Positions 33,841 to 44,158 of a stretch of 64,000 bases of DNA are shown here, piece by piece (position 1 is the stretch's first letter; the number at the start of each line of letters is the position of its first letter). The notes under the pieces are model-generated. The model made no database searches and was not told where the DNA came from. It saw only the letters and a program-made list of their open reading frames with translations. The translations under genes and the position numbers were made by a program. The stretch spans positions 680,014-744,013 of the forward strand of contig CACRSC010000472.1 of NCBI GenBank assembly GCA_902651635.1, in the 5' to 3' direction. The DNA is from Mastigamoeba balamuthi (lineage: Eukaryota > Evosea > Mastigamoebida > Mastigamoebidae).

Positions 33841-33960
33841 TGTCGTGGCCCGTGCAACTTCCTTACTGCCATTTCACTGGCAGACTGATGCACTTTGTCC
33901 ACACACGTCAGACAAAACAGTTCGTTGTTTTCCTTTCGTCGTTGCACAGTTCCCTACAAA
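33841..33960 (+). repeat. Left copy of a ~120-bp direct repeat flanking the mobile island
   Basis: Begins TGTCGTGGCCCGTGC and runs to CAGTTCCCTACAAA. A second copy in the same orientation lies at 40589-40709, roughly 85-90 per cent identical by eye. Together they bracket the retroelement and transposon, as remnant LTRs or a dispersed repeat would. Confidence 0.7.
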
Positions 33961-34149
33961 GCACTTTGGCTTTTTTGGCAGGACGTGCCACCGTGGGCAC
34001 CAGGGCAGTTTCAGCCACTGTTGGCCAGAACTACTACCCGATCTGATCGTTGGACCATCACAGTCCACCTTTCTGTTCCCTACGTGACCAGCCACCCCGT
34101 GGACATTGGCCATGACCATGAGACGAGACAAGCAAGCCAAAGCAGGCTA

Positions 34150-35880
34150 CCTTGATGACTCCTGCCGCAGCTGCCTTAACAACGACCCATGGACCTCTGA
34201 CCAAGAGTGAGTTTGGCAAGTTTGAGATCATGGAGGATGGCACAGTCAGAACGTATCTCACGTCGAAGGACCAGGACAAGCTCTCGGCAGATCACTGCTT
34301 TTTCATCTACGGGAGCAAGGGCCGCGGGAAAATGGAATGCCATACAGTAAAGCGGCAGACCAGTGTGCAGGAAGTTGCACATCAAGCTCAACACCGAGAA
34401 GTGCAAGATCAGATTCCGAAAACGCACATCCTGGGACGGGTGGTGACTGAGAACTCGGTTAAGGTGGACATGAAGAGGCTGCCACCATTGTGGAACACAG
34501 TAGTCCTGTTCATAATGCCCTTGCTTCAGTAGTTCCTGGGGTTTGCATTGTGGCTGGCCCCCTTCATCCCCAACAACACCGATGTCGTGGCCCCACTCTG
34601 GAAGCTGCTGACCAGCATATGGCAGAGGGCATTCAACAAGGGCAAGGGGTCGAAGCGCGCATAGGTCCAGTGCACTACGAGTGCAGAGGAGATGTTCAAC
34701 AAGGTGATCAAGGTGCTGCTCACCCTGGCCATCCTGGCACAGCCAATCTCAGAAGCTATGATCGTCATTCATTCCAATGCATATGAGTTTGTCATTGGGG
34801 GTGCAGTCCTTCAGTGGGACCCTGAGACGGGTGAGCTCTGCTCACACAAGCTCACTATCATTGAGTGTCAAGAGATTATGACAGGTGAGAAGGAGGTGTA
34901 TGCTATGGCGTTCCTTATGCATAAGGCCAGGCCATACATTTCGGGACCCTTGGTGGTCTGCCCGGACCACAACAACCTGTGTTGGATGAAGACGTCAGTC
35001 AACCACCATGTACTGCACTGGTGATTTTGTCAGAGTTTGACTATGTCATCATATTCCAGCTGGACAAACAGTTTTTAATTGGTGACTACTTCTTATGGTC
35101 ATTCCCACTCAACAAAGGAAAACAGGACATCTTGTGGTAGCTGGGAAAGATGATCAAGAGCCACTTCATGGAGATTGCAGAGGAGGAGAACATCATAACA
35201 TTTCTCATAGACATGGTCAGGGACAATGAACACAGAAACAAGAACTGTAATGATGTGATGGAGGTGGTGTAGACCTCCATTAATTATCTATCATATGAGT
35301 TGGTGGACAATGTCATTGTTCTGAATGAGAGGCCCAGCACGAAGGTGCTCGTAAGGCTCTTTGAGCTCGGGCACTCTCATTACATGGCTGGGTATGACAG
35401 TGTACAGTGCACCACATCTTGGCAGTCATCAAGTAGCCAGGAATGGACAGCAACGTGGCCAGGATGGTCAGGAAGTGCCAAGTATGTCAGAAGGAGCATG
35501 CTAAGTGTCTACACAGTGCTGACATGGGCACTAACTATGGTTGCAAGCAACCCATTTGACAGTGTTTTCCTGAACTGCATAGGCCTGTTCCCGGAGAGCA
35601 GAAGCTGCAAGTACATTCTTGTAATAATCAATTAGGTGGTGTTAAAGCTGATGGCAATGACACAAGAAGAACCTACAGCCAAGGTCATTTGGAAGTGCTG
35701 ACTGTGCATCCATGGATGACTCATGGACCCTACTGTGACGGGGCTGAAGAGTTCATAACAGATGTGTTTGCAGAGATGTGCAGAGTGCTGCATGCAGATC
35801 AGGCACCATGTCTTGCTTTCCTTACATCCTGACGAATCCGGAGCAGTGGAGCACAGGAACTTGGACATCAAGTCTACACT
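34150..35880 (+). mobile_element. Decayed Ty3/gypsy-type retroelement pol
   Basis: Fragments of a pol polyprotein in shifting frames with many stops. A reverse-transcriptase-end motif resembling FLG...FIPN...APLWKLL is near 34530-34600. An RNase H-like block (about 34690-35020) shows the GGAVLQ, EKEVYAMAF and CPDHNNLCW landmarks. Integrase-like pieces include GHSHYMAGYD (about 35370), PFDSVFLNCIGLFPESRS (about 35550) and EEFITDVFAEM with a frame-shifted HPDESGAVEH (about 35745-35860). Order and orientation match a gypsy-type element. It is clearly dead. No gag or protease was recognised; 34150-34500 may be residual coding sequence. Confidence 0.7.
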
Positions 35881-35891
35881 ACAATGGCATG

Positions 35892-36090
35892 TAGCAGATC
35901 CTGCCATAGCAGTGCATAGTGAGATGAATGAACAACACGGCATAGTGGAGGGTCTGCAATGTATGCACTACTATGCATGATGCCACTACACACTGCTACA
36001 CATCAAGCACTGTAGTGGCACATAGCAGATTCTCCACAGTGCTGTGTAGTTCATTCATTGTGCAATGCACTGCTACAACAGAATCTGCTA
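35892..36090. repeat. Long imperfect palindrome (foldback/MITE-like)
   Basis: TAGCAGATCCTGCCATAGCA on the left is mirrored by the complement of TGCTACAACAGAATCTGCTA on the right, and similarity continues inward through CTCCAC/GTGGAG to a centre near 35990 (CCACTAC...GTAGTGG). Arms are about 90 bp, with scattered mismatches. The DNA or RNA could fold into one long hairpin. Related TAGCAG/CTGCTA-rich sequence recurs at 40330-40470, where AGAAGGCAC and GTGCCTTCT form a smaller perfect hairpin. Confidence 0.75.
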
Positions 36091-36880
36091 TGCACTGCTA
36101 CACATAGAGGTACTATGCACCACTACATATGATAGTGCTATGCACTGCTACATAATTTGGCAGCCCACCTACTACTCACTGCAATCCCCCTACACTTCCT
36201 TCCATACTTAAATCAATTGAATAATAACAATTGTTAACTGTTATCAAAGGACAGGCAGGACATGCTTTTGCTTTTGAGAGAGGAGCCCAGGGCAGCAGAA
36301 AACGTTTAAGTAAGAAGAGTAGGGAGAGAGATCACTGTCACTGAGGACCAGCAGGTGTCCGAGAAGAGAATGGGTTGACCAGCATCAGCTTTCTGGTCTG
36401 CATGCCTGCCTCAACAGCAAGTGTAAGAGAATTCATCCTGGATAAACATATAGCTTGTATTAACTCAGAGAGAACAAGGGAGAAAGGGGGAAGAAGGGGT
36501 TTCATACCTCATGATCAACCTCATAATAAGGTTATTCAGAGTCCCAGCAAGCATCATCTGCATGGCCTTGAACCCAGCTCTGACCTCTCCAAAGGTACAG
36601 GACTGGTGGGCACGCTCCTTACTGGGCTCACTACTGAAGATACCAAGGAGGTTGTGCAACATCATCATGAGGGCTGAGATCTGCTGCTTCTCCTGCAGTG
36701 CTCCTCATCTGACTCCAACACACAGATCTTCTTGTCAACCTCCTCTGTCTCGTCCTCAGATTGCTTACTGTCACTGAGATGAGGTGCTGCTGCTGCTGCA
36801 TGTGACTAGTGCAGCTGCTGCAGTGCCTAATGTAAAATTAACAGAGGATGCGTGATGTGGGAATAAAGGAGAAAAGAAAG
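36091..36880. other. AT-rich spacer left of the DNA transposon
   Basis: Continuation of the island without a recognisable gene. Short frames at 36375-36780 on both strands show no family signature. More TGCTATGCACTGCTAC-type units occur up to about 36160. Confidence 0.5.
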
Positions 36881-36912
36881 AGATTAGCGGGTTTAAGTAC
36901 AAGAGAAAAGTT
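36881..36912 (+). repeat. Left terminal inverted repeat of the transposon
   Basis: Starts AGATTAGCGGGTTTAAG and pairs with the reverse complement of 39945-39976, with one mismatch over 32 bp. Confidence 0.8.
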
Positions 36913-36928
36913 CAACTGACCCCCTTAA

Positions 36929-37524
36929 ACAAGGGGGTTGGAGCTAATTTTGGCGCTGGGTGGGATTTACGTCAGGGCAGGAAGAGCCTAAACAGGTCAC
37001 CTGTGGGGGGCTAACAAATGATTAAACAGAGGCAACCAGTCCTCTAAAACAGGATCCACAAATTGTCGATAGGCACTCAGCTCTTAAACCCAGAGTCTAT
37101 TAGGCACCCATCACAGCTGATGTCCGCAGCACCCGACGATGCCTTGAAGAAGAAGGGGAAGAAGGCGTGGTTCTTGTGGGCCACCACGAGGACGCGCCTG
37201 GCACTTGGCCGAGTGGTGCTGGCAGAGCAGCTGTACATGGCGCCTTTTGGAAAGACGGAGGAGGTGTATACGAGGATGGGGGTGCGCCTTGCCCAGGAGC
37301 TTGGCCTCAAGCCGGACGATGTCAAGCCACCTTGGAAGGGTGTCAGAGAGAAGTACAACCACTTCCTGAAGGAGTTCTGTGTGCAGCAGTCCAGGGAGTG
37401 CCCGCAGGACGGGCACGACTGAGAAGTACGCGGCCTTCCAGCATGTGTGGACTGAGGTTGCTGCCGAGGCGAAGCAGTGGGAGGAGGAGGAGGCCAAGGA
37501 CGCCACCAAGGCCGAGAACAAGAA
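36929..37524 (+). pseudogene. Partial duplicate of the transposon's DNA-binding ORF, ending at an N
   Basis: This block repeats at 37528-38123 with only a few differences. From the ATG at 37120 the frame is open through TRTRLALGRVVLAEQLYMAP and PWKGVREKYNHFLKEFC. It shifts at about 37401 by one extra base and stops at 37422. It breaks off at the unknown base 37525, inside the same codon region that continues uninterrupted in the second copy. The join looks like an assembly seam between two copies or haplotypes rather than a biological tandem. Confidence 0.7.
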
Positions 37525-37718
37525 NACACAAGGGGGTTGGAGCTAATTTTGGCGCTGGGTGGGATTTACGTCAGGGCAGGAAGAGCCTAAACAGGTCGCC
37601 TGTGGGGGGCTAACAAACGATTAAACAGAGGCAACCAGTCCTCTAAAACAGAATCCACAAATCGTCGATAGGCACTCAGCTCTTAAACCCAGAGCCTATT
37701 AGGCACCCATCACAGCTG

Positions 37719-38633
37719 ATGTCCGCAGCACCCAACGATGCCTTGAAGAAGGAGGGGAAGAAGGCGTGGTTCTTGTGGGCCACCACGAGGACACGCCTGG
37801 CACTTGGCCGAGCAGTGCTGGCAGAGCAGCTGTACGTGGCGCCTTTTGGAAAGACGGAGGAGGTGTACACGAGGATGGGGGTGTGCCTTGCCCAGGAGCT
37901 TGGCCTCAAGCCGGACGATGTCAAGCCACCTTGAAAGGGTGTCAGAGAGAAGTACAACCACTTCCTGAAGGAGTTCTGTGTGCAGCAGTCCAGGGAGTGC
38001 CACAGGACGGGCACGACTGAGGAGTACGCGGCCTTCCAGCATGTGTGGACCGAGGTCGCTGCCGAGGCGAAGCAGTGGGAGGAGGAGGAGGCCAAGGACG
38101 CCACCGAGGCCGAGAACAAGAAGAGGATCCGTGCCAAGAATGCAGTGCATGGTGCACAGGTCTGCGACTCGATCATGAACTCCTGCAGGCTGTGCATGGC
38201 GACGTCTCAGGAGGGCGTGACACTCGCTGTGGCCACCCAGCTGGACGCTGACATCGTCTCGGAGAAGGAGAGTGAGGAGGCGAACCAGGTGTCGCAGGAG
38301 CCTGTTGAGAATCATGCACCAGCCCTGGCTGCTGCACCTGATGACAGGAAGCTGGGCGCGCTCTCGTTCATCCACAAGAGGGACAAGCTGGTCGAGTCTG
38401 CCAAGGATGCCATGCCAGCAGAAGAGTCCCCCACAAAGAAGCACAAGGACAGAGATAGCCGCAGGGAGGAGCTCTTCCACATGATGGATAAGGACTGCAA
38501 GACTATGGAAAGGATCCATGCACAGAGCCACCAGGACCATGTTGCCGAGCTCACCCTGCACCACAAGGAGCTCCAGGCCGCCAAGGACCAGACAGCTCTG
38601 CTGCTTCACCTGGTGACAGAGCACCTGAAGTGA
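37719..38633 (+). pseudogene. Myb/SANT-like DNA-binding ORF of the transposon, with one nonsense codon
   Basis: About 305 codons in one frame, interrupted only by TGA at 37933-37935, where the first copy has TGG. The N-terminal 90 residues (ARTRLAL-type helix, GKTEEVYTRMGVCLAQELGL, VREKYNHFLKEFCVQQSRE) look like the trihelix/Myb-SANT domain of Harbinger accessory proteins. Next comes an acidic-basic linker (AEAKQWEEEEAKDATEAENK) and a C-terminal helix (HHKELQAAKDQTALLLHLV). The paired transposase lies convergent on the other strand. Domain call is by pattern, not search. Confidence 0.6.
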
Positions 38634-38715
38634 CCCTCCCTCGTGGATGGGCAAGGCCCTTCCCAGTCTGCTCCCTCTCCCCCACCCATCCCCAACGCAC
38701 CCATCAATTGCCAGC

Positions 38716-39791
38716 TCAACGAAGGTACTCCATGATTGTTGGGGCATCGACTTGGAAGTACTGTCTGATCTCGGACCCATAGAAACACGTGTGGCAGTTA
38801 CACAGAAAGAATCCGATGAGGCAGATTGTACCAACGGGGGTTGTCCCAGCCGAGAGCTTCATGTACCAGTTGAGGTGCACCCAGAGTATGAAAAGCTTCA
38901 AGAACCCCCACTCCACAGCAATGCGGACAGAGCTGAACAGGTGATTGTACGTTCTCTCTGCAGGAGTTAGAGCAGCCCTGTCATGGTGGACCTGTAACAC
39001 ATCAGATTGCGGGAATATGGCATCTGTGGCAGTGCAGACCTGGTCTCCAAGTGCGCGCCCAGCATTCACAGGTTGAAGGAGTCTGCATAGCTTGTCCTTG
39101 ACATTTACATGTGATGGCATGCTGGCAGTGGTGCCCGGTGAACACAGAACACTGCACGTCGTAGGTCCCTCCGGGGCACTGGATGTAGATGTCTGTCCCA
39201 TCAAGGTACATGAGGAACAGAGCCCCGGGGTAGCCCATCTTCAAGGCTCGCCTCTGCAAGGAAGTGAGTGTTGACAGGCCTGAATGCCTCATGCCAGCAC
39301 GTGATCTTCCTGGACCAGTGAGTGTGGAGGAGCGCCATGGTTGTGAGGAAGATCTCTGAGAGCTCCAATGGTGCCCTGTGGAATGTCTCGTGGCAACCTT
39401 GGTCATACCAGTGCCCAGGGTAGGCGAGGTGGTACATGACGATAAGGGCGGCCTCCTCCGCAGTTGCCGCGTGGTGGTGTGGGGTGTTGATGATCGGGGG
39501 CAGGCTGCGCAGCGGGATGCGGTGTGCGAGGTCTGCGCACCGGAAGCAGAAGTCATGGAGGGCGTCCTCATCTGATGAGATGTCGTCTACAGAGAGACGG
39601 ACCCGTGGGACACGCACACCGAGCGGCTCGGTCAGGAGTAATGTCACGACCTGGCGGATGGTGCTGGTGCACCAGACCACCAGATCTGTCTTCTCGGCGC
39701 TCGCGGCAGGGTCAGCCATAGCCAACAAGGCCGCACACGTGCTCGTCTGCAGCGCCACGATGGCGGCGTCAACCTCCATGTCGTCCATCAT
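38716..39791 (-). pseudogene. DDE_Tnp_4-type (Harbinger) transposase, frameshifted
   Basis: Begins MMDDMEVDAAIVALQTSTC. After about 185 codons the sense frame shifts near 39240 to MGYPGALFLMYLDGTDIYI, the first catalytic Asp region (DGTDI). It shifts again near 39130 to a frame ending in ALTPAERTYNHLFSSVRIAV and EWGFLKLFILW, which corresponds to the late E-containing helix of PIF/Harbinger transposases. At least two frameshifts make it non-functional. The shifts lack splice-site pairs that would explain them as introns. Confidence 0.65.
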
Positions 39792-39944
39792 GGGTGTGGG
39801 GGGGTTTGGGTCTGCTTAACCGCTAAAAATCGCATCCATCGCTTGTCTTCCCGCCCCGCCTAATATCTTCAAACAGCCGCCCGCTTCTGCTTAATTGTGT
39901 TTTTCCTAGCAGTTGACCCCTCGTCTCACAACAGCTGACCTTCT

Positions 39945-39976
39945 CACTTTTCTCTTGTGCTTAAACCCGCTAATCT
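39945..39976 (-). repeat. Right terminal inverted repeat of the transposon
   Basis: Reverse complement starts AGATTAGCGGGTTTAAG and continues CACAAGAGAAAAGT, matching the left end with one difference. Confidence 0.8.
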
Positions 39977-40588
39977 ACATATCTGCTCTCCTGAGAGACA
40001 TGATCTCTAGGTCTCTGTCCTGCTGAGATGGAAGAGGTATCACAGTGATGATCGGCCCAGCCCACTCAGTACAGCCCTTGTTTTTGTTCTTGCACTTGTT
40101 CTTGTACTTATTGATGGGGGTTTTGCATGGTGTGTCCTTAATGCACATCCTTTTTTCCAAAAGTCGTTATATAACATCAATAGCAGCATAAGAAGAACGA
40201 GGTCTGTAAGAAACAAGATTTGCACTGTGATACCATCATCTGTGTAGCAGCTGAGTATGATGGGCAGGACAGCATTAAGGAAGTCTGTTAGAGGTTATGA
40301 TAAGTCACAGAATTAGTGTGTTGAAGTTTATAGCAGCATGTTGCAGAACCTCTGCTATATGCTGCTAATGGGTATATTCTGCTATGCTATTTAGTAGAAG
40401 GCACTGAAGTGCCTTCTGCTACGTGGTGTAGCAGACACAATGCTGTAGTGATGCATTGCAGAAGGTCTGCTGTACATGAGGTGAAGCCCGGTCATCCAGG
40501 AGTACATGAGGGTGCACAAGCTGTGTAAGCCACAGATCCTCAAGGGGTAGGCTGACTGATCGTAGTACCTTTTTGTGAAGGAAGGCAA
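39977..40588. other. Flank of the DNA transposon with foldback-type units
   Basis: AT-rich DNA without a gene. The part 40330-40470 is rich in CTGCTA/TAGCAG words and contains a perfect 9-bp hairpin (AGAAGGCAC, TGAA loop, GTGCCTTCT near 40398-40419), related to the palindrome at 35.9-36.1 kb. Confidence 0.5.
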
Positions 40589-40709
40589 TGTCGTGGCCCA
40601 TGCTACTTTCCCACTGCCATTTCACTGGCAGATTGATTCACTTTGTCCACACATGTCAGACAAAACAGTCCGTTGTTTTCCTTTCGTCATTATACAGTTC
40701 CCTACAGAA
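40589..40709 (+). repeat. Right copy of the ~120-bp direct repeat flanking the mobile island
   Basis: Begins TGTCGTGGCCCATGC and ends CAGTTCCCTACAGAA, the same orientation as 33841-33960. See the left copy. The following 40710-41115 is AT-rich with no gene seen. Confidence 0.7.
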
Positions 40710-41115
40710 GTGAAGTACCCTCAAGGCAGTTGGGCCCTATTCCCAGTAAATATCTTTGGAATTGCTAATTTATCTCCTGATCTGTACTTTGAGTTCAATT
40801 TTTCCAGATACTTGGTCTTATTTTGCCAAATAAATAGTGCCAGCAGATAACGTAAGAGAGCATTTATTTCAATTCCGCATTTCAGAATTTAAAGAAATAA
40901 AGCTTGATTATGTATGATAGAAGGGTTCTAGTAGAAGGAGGAATAAACACCTTACAAGGCAAATTTTGAGTAGGAAAAACACAGGAAATAAATGCATTTA
41001 CTGGCTATCACGGCAACATCATGGCACGTAAAACACCATGTGGTTCTTTTCAGCTGATCAGGAGAAAATGCTGAGTGCTTTGTTTCTGAGGGGTTCTGAG
41101 AGCCATGTTTCGCCG

Positions 41116-41839
41116 TCATTTCGGGTTCTGAGAATCCCCTTGTTTCACCTTCTCAGTTCCTTTGGGATTGGCCTTCTGATCATTACAATCGCAATTCGAG
41201 TTGCCGTCCTGGTCACCTCCGAGTGCAGATGCGGCGGCAGCACTTGCGGCTGCCCCTGCTGCGGCCGTTACTGTAGTTCCAGCAATACTGAGGCCGCCCA
41301 TTGAGATGCTTTGGCAGACTGAAAAAAGGCCTGCTGCTGCATGTGAGGAAGCCCACGATGCTGCCAAAGAGCCTGCCGTAGGCCCGACAACGCCAAATCC
41401 AATAGCGCCGAGGACAACAGGCACTGCAGCCACGGCTGCGACTCCTCCAACAACAGTAGTCCCGGCGATCGTCGTCTTTGCTTAGGGGGTGTGAGAATGC
41501 GATACAGGTACGAGCAGCCAAAAGAAGTGCCAGTAGCCATACGGTGGTTCGCAGCAAACTCCTTGATTTTCGCCCCTATAAGGTGGTGAGAACAATAGGG
41601 CCAAGAGGAGAGGATCGCACATGGGCCTTTCGATGTCTCCGAAGCATCTGTCTCGGGGCCTTCGGTAATTGCCAGGCACGAGGGGTGGGTGAGTGAGGGA
41701 GCGAGCGGTGTCGAGTTGCACCAGTTTTCTGATTGGCGCCCGTGGGCCCCCCGTTGGGTGATGCGGTATCCGCGGCTTGAGCGCCCAGAAGCAAGAGCGC
41801 AAGGGCAAAACTGGACACCTTCGCGTTGAAGGACCTCAT
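41116..41839 (-). CDS. IFI6/IFI27 (ISG12)-like small membrane protein
   Basis: The last exon (from about 41490 down to 41116) reads AKTTIAGTTVVGGVAAVAAV, PVVLGAIGFGVVGPTAGSLA, ASWASSHAAAGLFSVCQSI and SMGGLSIAGTTVTAAAG. It then has a hydrophilic tail (DQDGNSNCDCNDQKANPKG). The spacing of GAIGF, GS(L)AASW-S and QS-GG-S matches the interferon-alpha-inducible 6/27 domain, a pair of hydrophobic helices. An upstream exon at 41839 supplies a signal peptide (MRSFNAKVSSFALALLLLGA). How the two are joined is unclear; a GTATGG near 41542 could be the donor of the last intron. In animals these proteins sit in mitochondria or ER membranes and affect apoptosis; a role here is unknown. Confidence 0.55.
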
Positions 41840-42070
41840 GTTTCGTTATTTGCAATTCAGAGAAATTTGAGAAAGCGGTCGCAACAGATACCCAAATATC
41901 TACCAAAAAGCACAGTATCCTGGAAGACTAGCCACTCTGCTCTATTGGCCGTCGAGGGTATCCGCCTTGCCTATCATGTACCAGGCAATTCATTCTGAGT
42001 GGTGCTGAAAGGAGAGGATTTTTGTTTACGCTGATTCGTTAACACTCATAGTGCAGTTGATTGCCGTAGG

Positions 42071-42867
42071 ATGGCCACAGCCGCAGGCAGCGAGGGCCAG
42101 AGACGGAGGGTGCTGTGCATCGGCGACAGCCTCACCGAGGGGCTGGTCGACTGGAGCCACTTCTGCCCCTACTCGGACCGCCTCGCCCAGCTGCTCGCCT
42201 CCTCGCTCCCGCCGTCCGGCGTCCCCGAGGTCGTCAACCTCGGGGTCAGCGGCGAGGCCACGTCAGACATCGCCGCCCGCGTGGCGCCGCTGCTGGTGGG
42301 CGACGACGCCCCCTTGGCGCTCCGGAGGGGCGACGTCTGCGTGCTGCTCGCGGGCACCAACAACATGTGCGACGAGGACCCCGGATCGGTGTGCGCGGAC
42401 CTCGGGCGCATGCACAGCGCCTTCAGCGGGGCCGGCGCCAGGGTGCTGGTGCTCACGATACCGTACATGGCCGCAGAGGAGAGCATGATGGGAATCCGCG
42501 GTGCGCAATACGAGATCCAAATTGCCCGGAGATTGCGGGCTGATTGCTCTGCTGCCCAGCAACCAGAAGGGCGGTCAACGAGTGGATCAGGACGACCCTG
42601 GGGCAGGACGCCCTCGACTGGGCGGCCAGCTGTCCCAAGGCACTCGATGCTGGTCGGGTTGGCTCGCAGACTCACCTCGAAGCGCAGGGCAAGACCAACA
42701 GCATGGGGCAGGAGCTGTGGTCGGGCGACGGGCTGCACATGACCAAGGCGGGCTACCTCTTCATGGCCGAGTTCCTCCACCCCCAGTACGCCCGCGTTTG
42801 CAGCAGTCCCCCCGTGTGTCTTACAATCCGGCACAGCGTCCTCCCGTTGTTTATTGGCAACAAGTGA
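42071..42867 (+). CDS. SGNH/GDSL-family hydrolase
   Basis: Esterase/lipase of the SGNH fold. Exons 42071-42504 and 42570-42867. Block I RRRVLCIGDSLTEGLVDW carries the nucleophile Ser. The Gly block is VVNLGVSGEATSDI, the Asn block is VCVLLAGTNNMCDED, and block V GDGLHMTKAGYLFMAEFL carries catalytic Asp and His. All four residues are present. The intron 42505-42569 begins GCAATA; it is the only phase-2 donor that restores RGAAVNEWIRTTL. There is no signal peptide, so the enzyme is probably cytosolic. The C-terminal 25 residues after HPQYA are less conserved. Substrate unknown. Confidence 0.82.
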
Positions 42868-43064
42868 ACCCCTTCCCTCCCACAACGACATGTGTTACAC
42901 TGAGTAGTCTCAGTCCTGTCTCGCACACCACAAGCCCGTCCGTCCGTCCCGTGTCCACAATCACAGCCATTGGTGGAGGACCAACAAGGGGGGCACACTT
43001 GTTCCCGCGTGCCCGTCCTCTGCGGCAGGCAGGCAGGCAGGCGGGGGGCCTCCTCCTCCCCCGC

Positions 43065-44057
43065 TCAGATTCGCGCTCGCTTGACGAGCGGAGGGGAAGC
43101 GGGGGCCTCGCGGGCCTCGAACGTGGGCGAGGCCTCGACAAACTCTCGGGCCTCGTCAAACTCGCGCGGGGGCTGCGGGACGGCGGTGGTCTTGGTCACC
43201 GCGACGTCGCGGCCCTCCTGGGGCCCGTCGCAGCGCTCGCGGACGAGGAACCGCAGGGACCACGTGATCACGTCCGTGACCTCGACGGTGAACGCGTCGC
43301 CGCCGCGCAGGCCGATGGCCGACAGCGTCGTGCGCGCGGGGTCGGCCTTGCGCAGGGCGCTCTCGAGGTCGCGCACGCCGCCGACGTAGAAGACGACCCC
43401 CTGCCTGAGCAGCTTGGCCTGGTAGCCGACATCTGGGGGGAAGGATCCAGGAATTCCACGTCAATAGCATTTCGAGAATTAGGAGGTGACGCGACGCAGG
43501 CGTTACCTCGGAGGCCGTAGCCCTGCGAGAGGACGGAGGCGATGAGACTGTGGACCGTGCACGAGCCCGAAGCTCGGGCCTCGCAGCGGTGGCCGTCGGC
43601 GGTTCGCGCGACGACGACAAACCCCGCGCCGTGGCCCAGCTCGCGGATCGACGACTCGGCGATGGCTCGCATGATCCTCTCCTTGGACCACGTGGGCGCC
43701 ACGCCGACCCCTCGCGCCGTAGCCTCGTCGACGAGCTGAATCGGAAATTCGCGAAGATTTTTGAATTCAGCAATTGAAGCCCCGCCGCCGCCGAGAATTG
43801 GGGAAAAGAAAGATAGGTGCCTGCGGCTTGCTGAACGCGGGGAGGCAGCGCGGGCCGTAGATCGAGAGCAGGGCGCCGGCGTGGCCCGATCGGAGCGCCT
43901 CGGTCCACTCGTGGTAGGCCGGCGTCCAGATCGCGGCGCCGGCAGCGCCAAACACCTTTCGCTCGGTGCCGGCGGGCGCGAGCCAGTCGGGCAGCTGGGA
44001 GCGCCACGTGCTGTCGAGCTCCACAAAGAGCCTGCGCCTAGCGTTGGCGTTGAGCAT
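43065..44057 (-). CDS. Unknown conserved-looking protein
   Basis: Three exons: 44057-43821, 43735-43507 and 43432-43065. The product starts MLNANARRRLFVELDSTWRS and continues through WLAPAGTERKVFGAAGAAIW, RIMRAIAESSIRELGHGAGF, GSCTVHSLIASVLSQGYGLR, DVGYQAKLLRQGVVFYVGGV and SAIGLRGGDAFTVEVTDVI. It ends with a basic motif (SPPLVKRARI) that could be a nuclear localisation signal. Exon joins are in phase and both introns are well formed, so the gene is real; no family is recognised. The first intron (43820-43736) begins GCACCT. A variant of the recurrent 15-mer lies about 100 bp upstream. Confidence 0.6.
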
Positions 44058-44158
44058 TTTTGGCGACGGCGATGGGGTTGCGAAACGCGGTCGCCGGTGC
44101 GTTTATAATTGCGAATAAATTAGCCAGAGATTCTTTTGCTGGTTCGGAAAAAATAAAT

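Larger units (their letters stand above)
36881..39976. mobile_element. PIF/Harbinger-like DNA transposon (inactive)
   Basis: Bounded by inverted terminal repeats at 36881-36912 and 39945-39976: AGATTAGCGGGTTTAAG then T (left) or C (right), then ACAAGAGAAAAGT, that is 31 of 32 matching bases. Inside are two convergent genes, as in PIF/Harbinger elements: a putative DNA-binding ORF on the plus strand (to 38633) and a DDE_Tnp_4-type transposase on the minus strand (39791-38716). Both are broken. No target-site duplication is evident beside the repeats. The left part contains a duplicated block joined at an N (37525), so true length may be about 2.5 kb rather than 3.1 kb. Confidence 0.75.

Noticed and set aside
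33841-33960. Zinc-finger-like minus-strand frame within the direct repeat (CLTCVDKVHQS)
   Set aside because: Only a few residues match between the two repeat copies and no longer protein can be followed, so it is treated as non-coding repeat.
35881-36170. CRISPR-like array of short repeats
   Set aside because: The repeated words form a palindrome and irregular spacing, not equal repeats with unique spacers, and the genome is eukaryotic.
37120-38123. Biological tandem duplication of the transposon ORF
   Set aside because: The join coincides with an N and cuts the gene mid-codon region, so an assembly seam is the simpler explanation.
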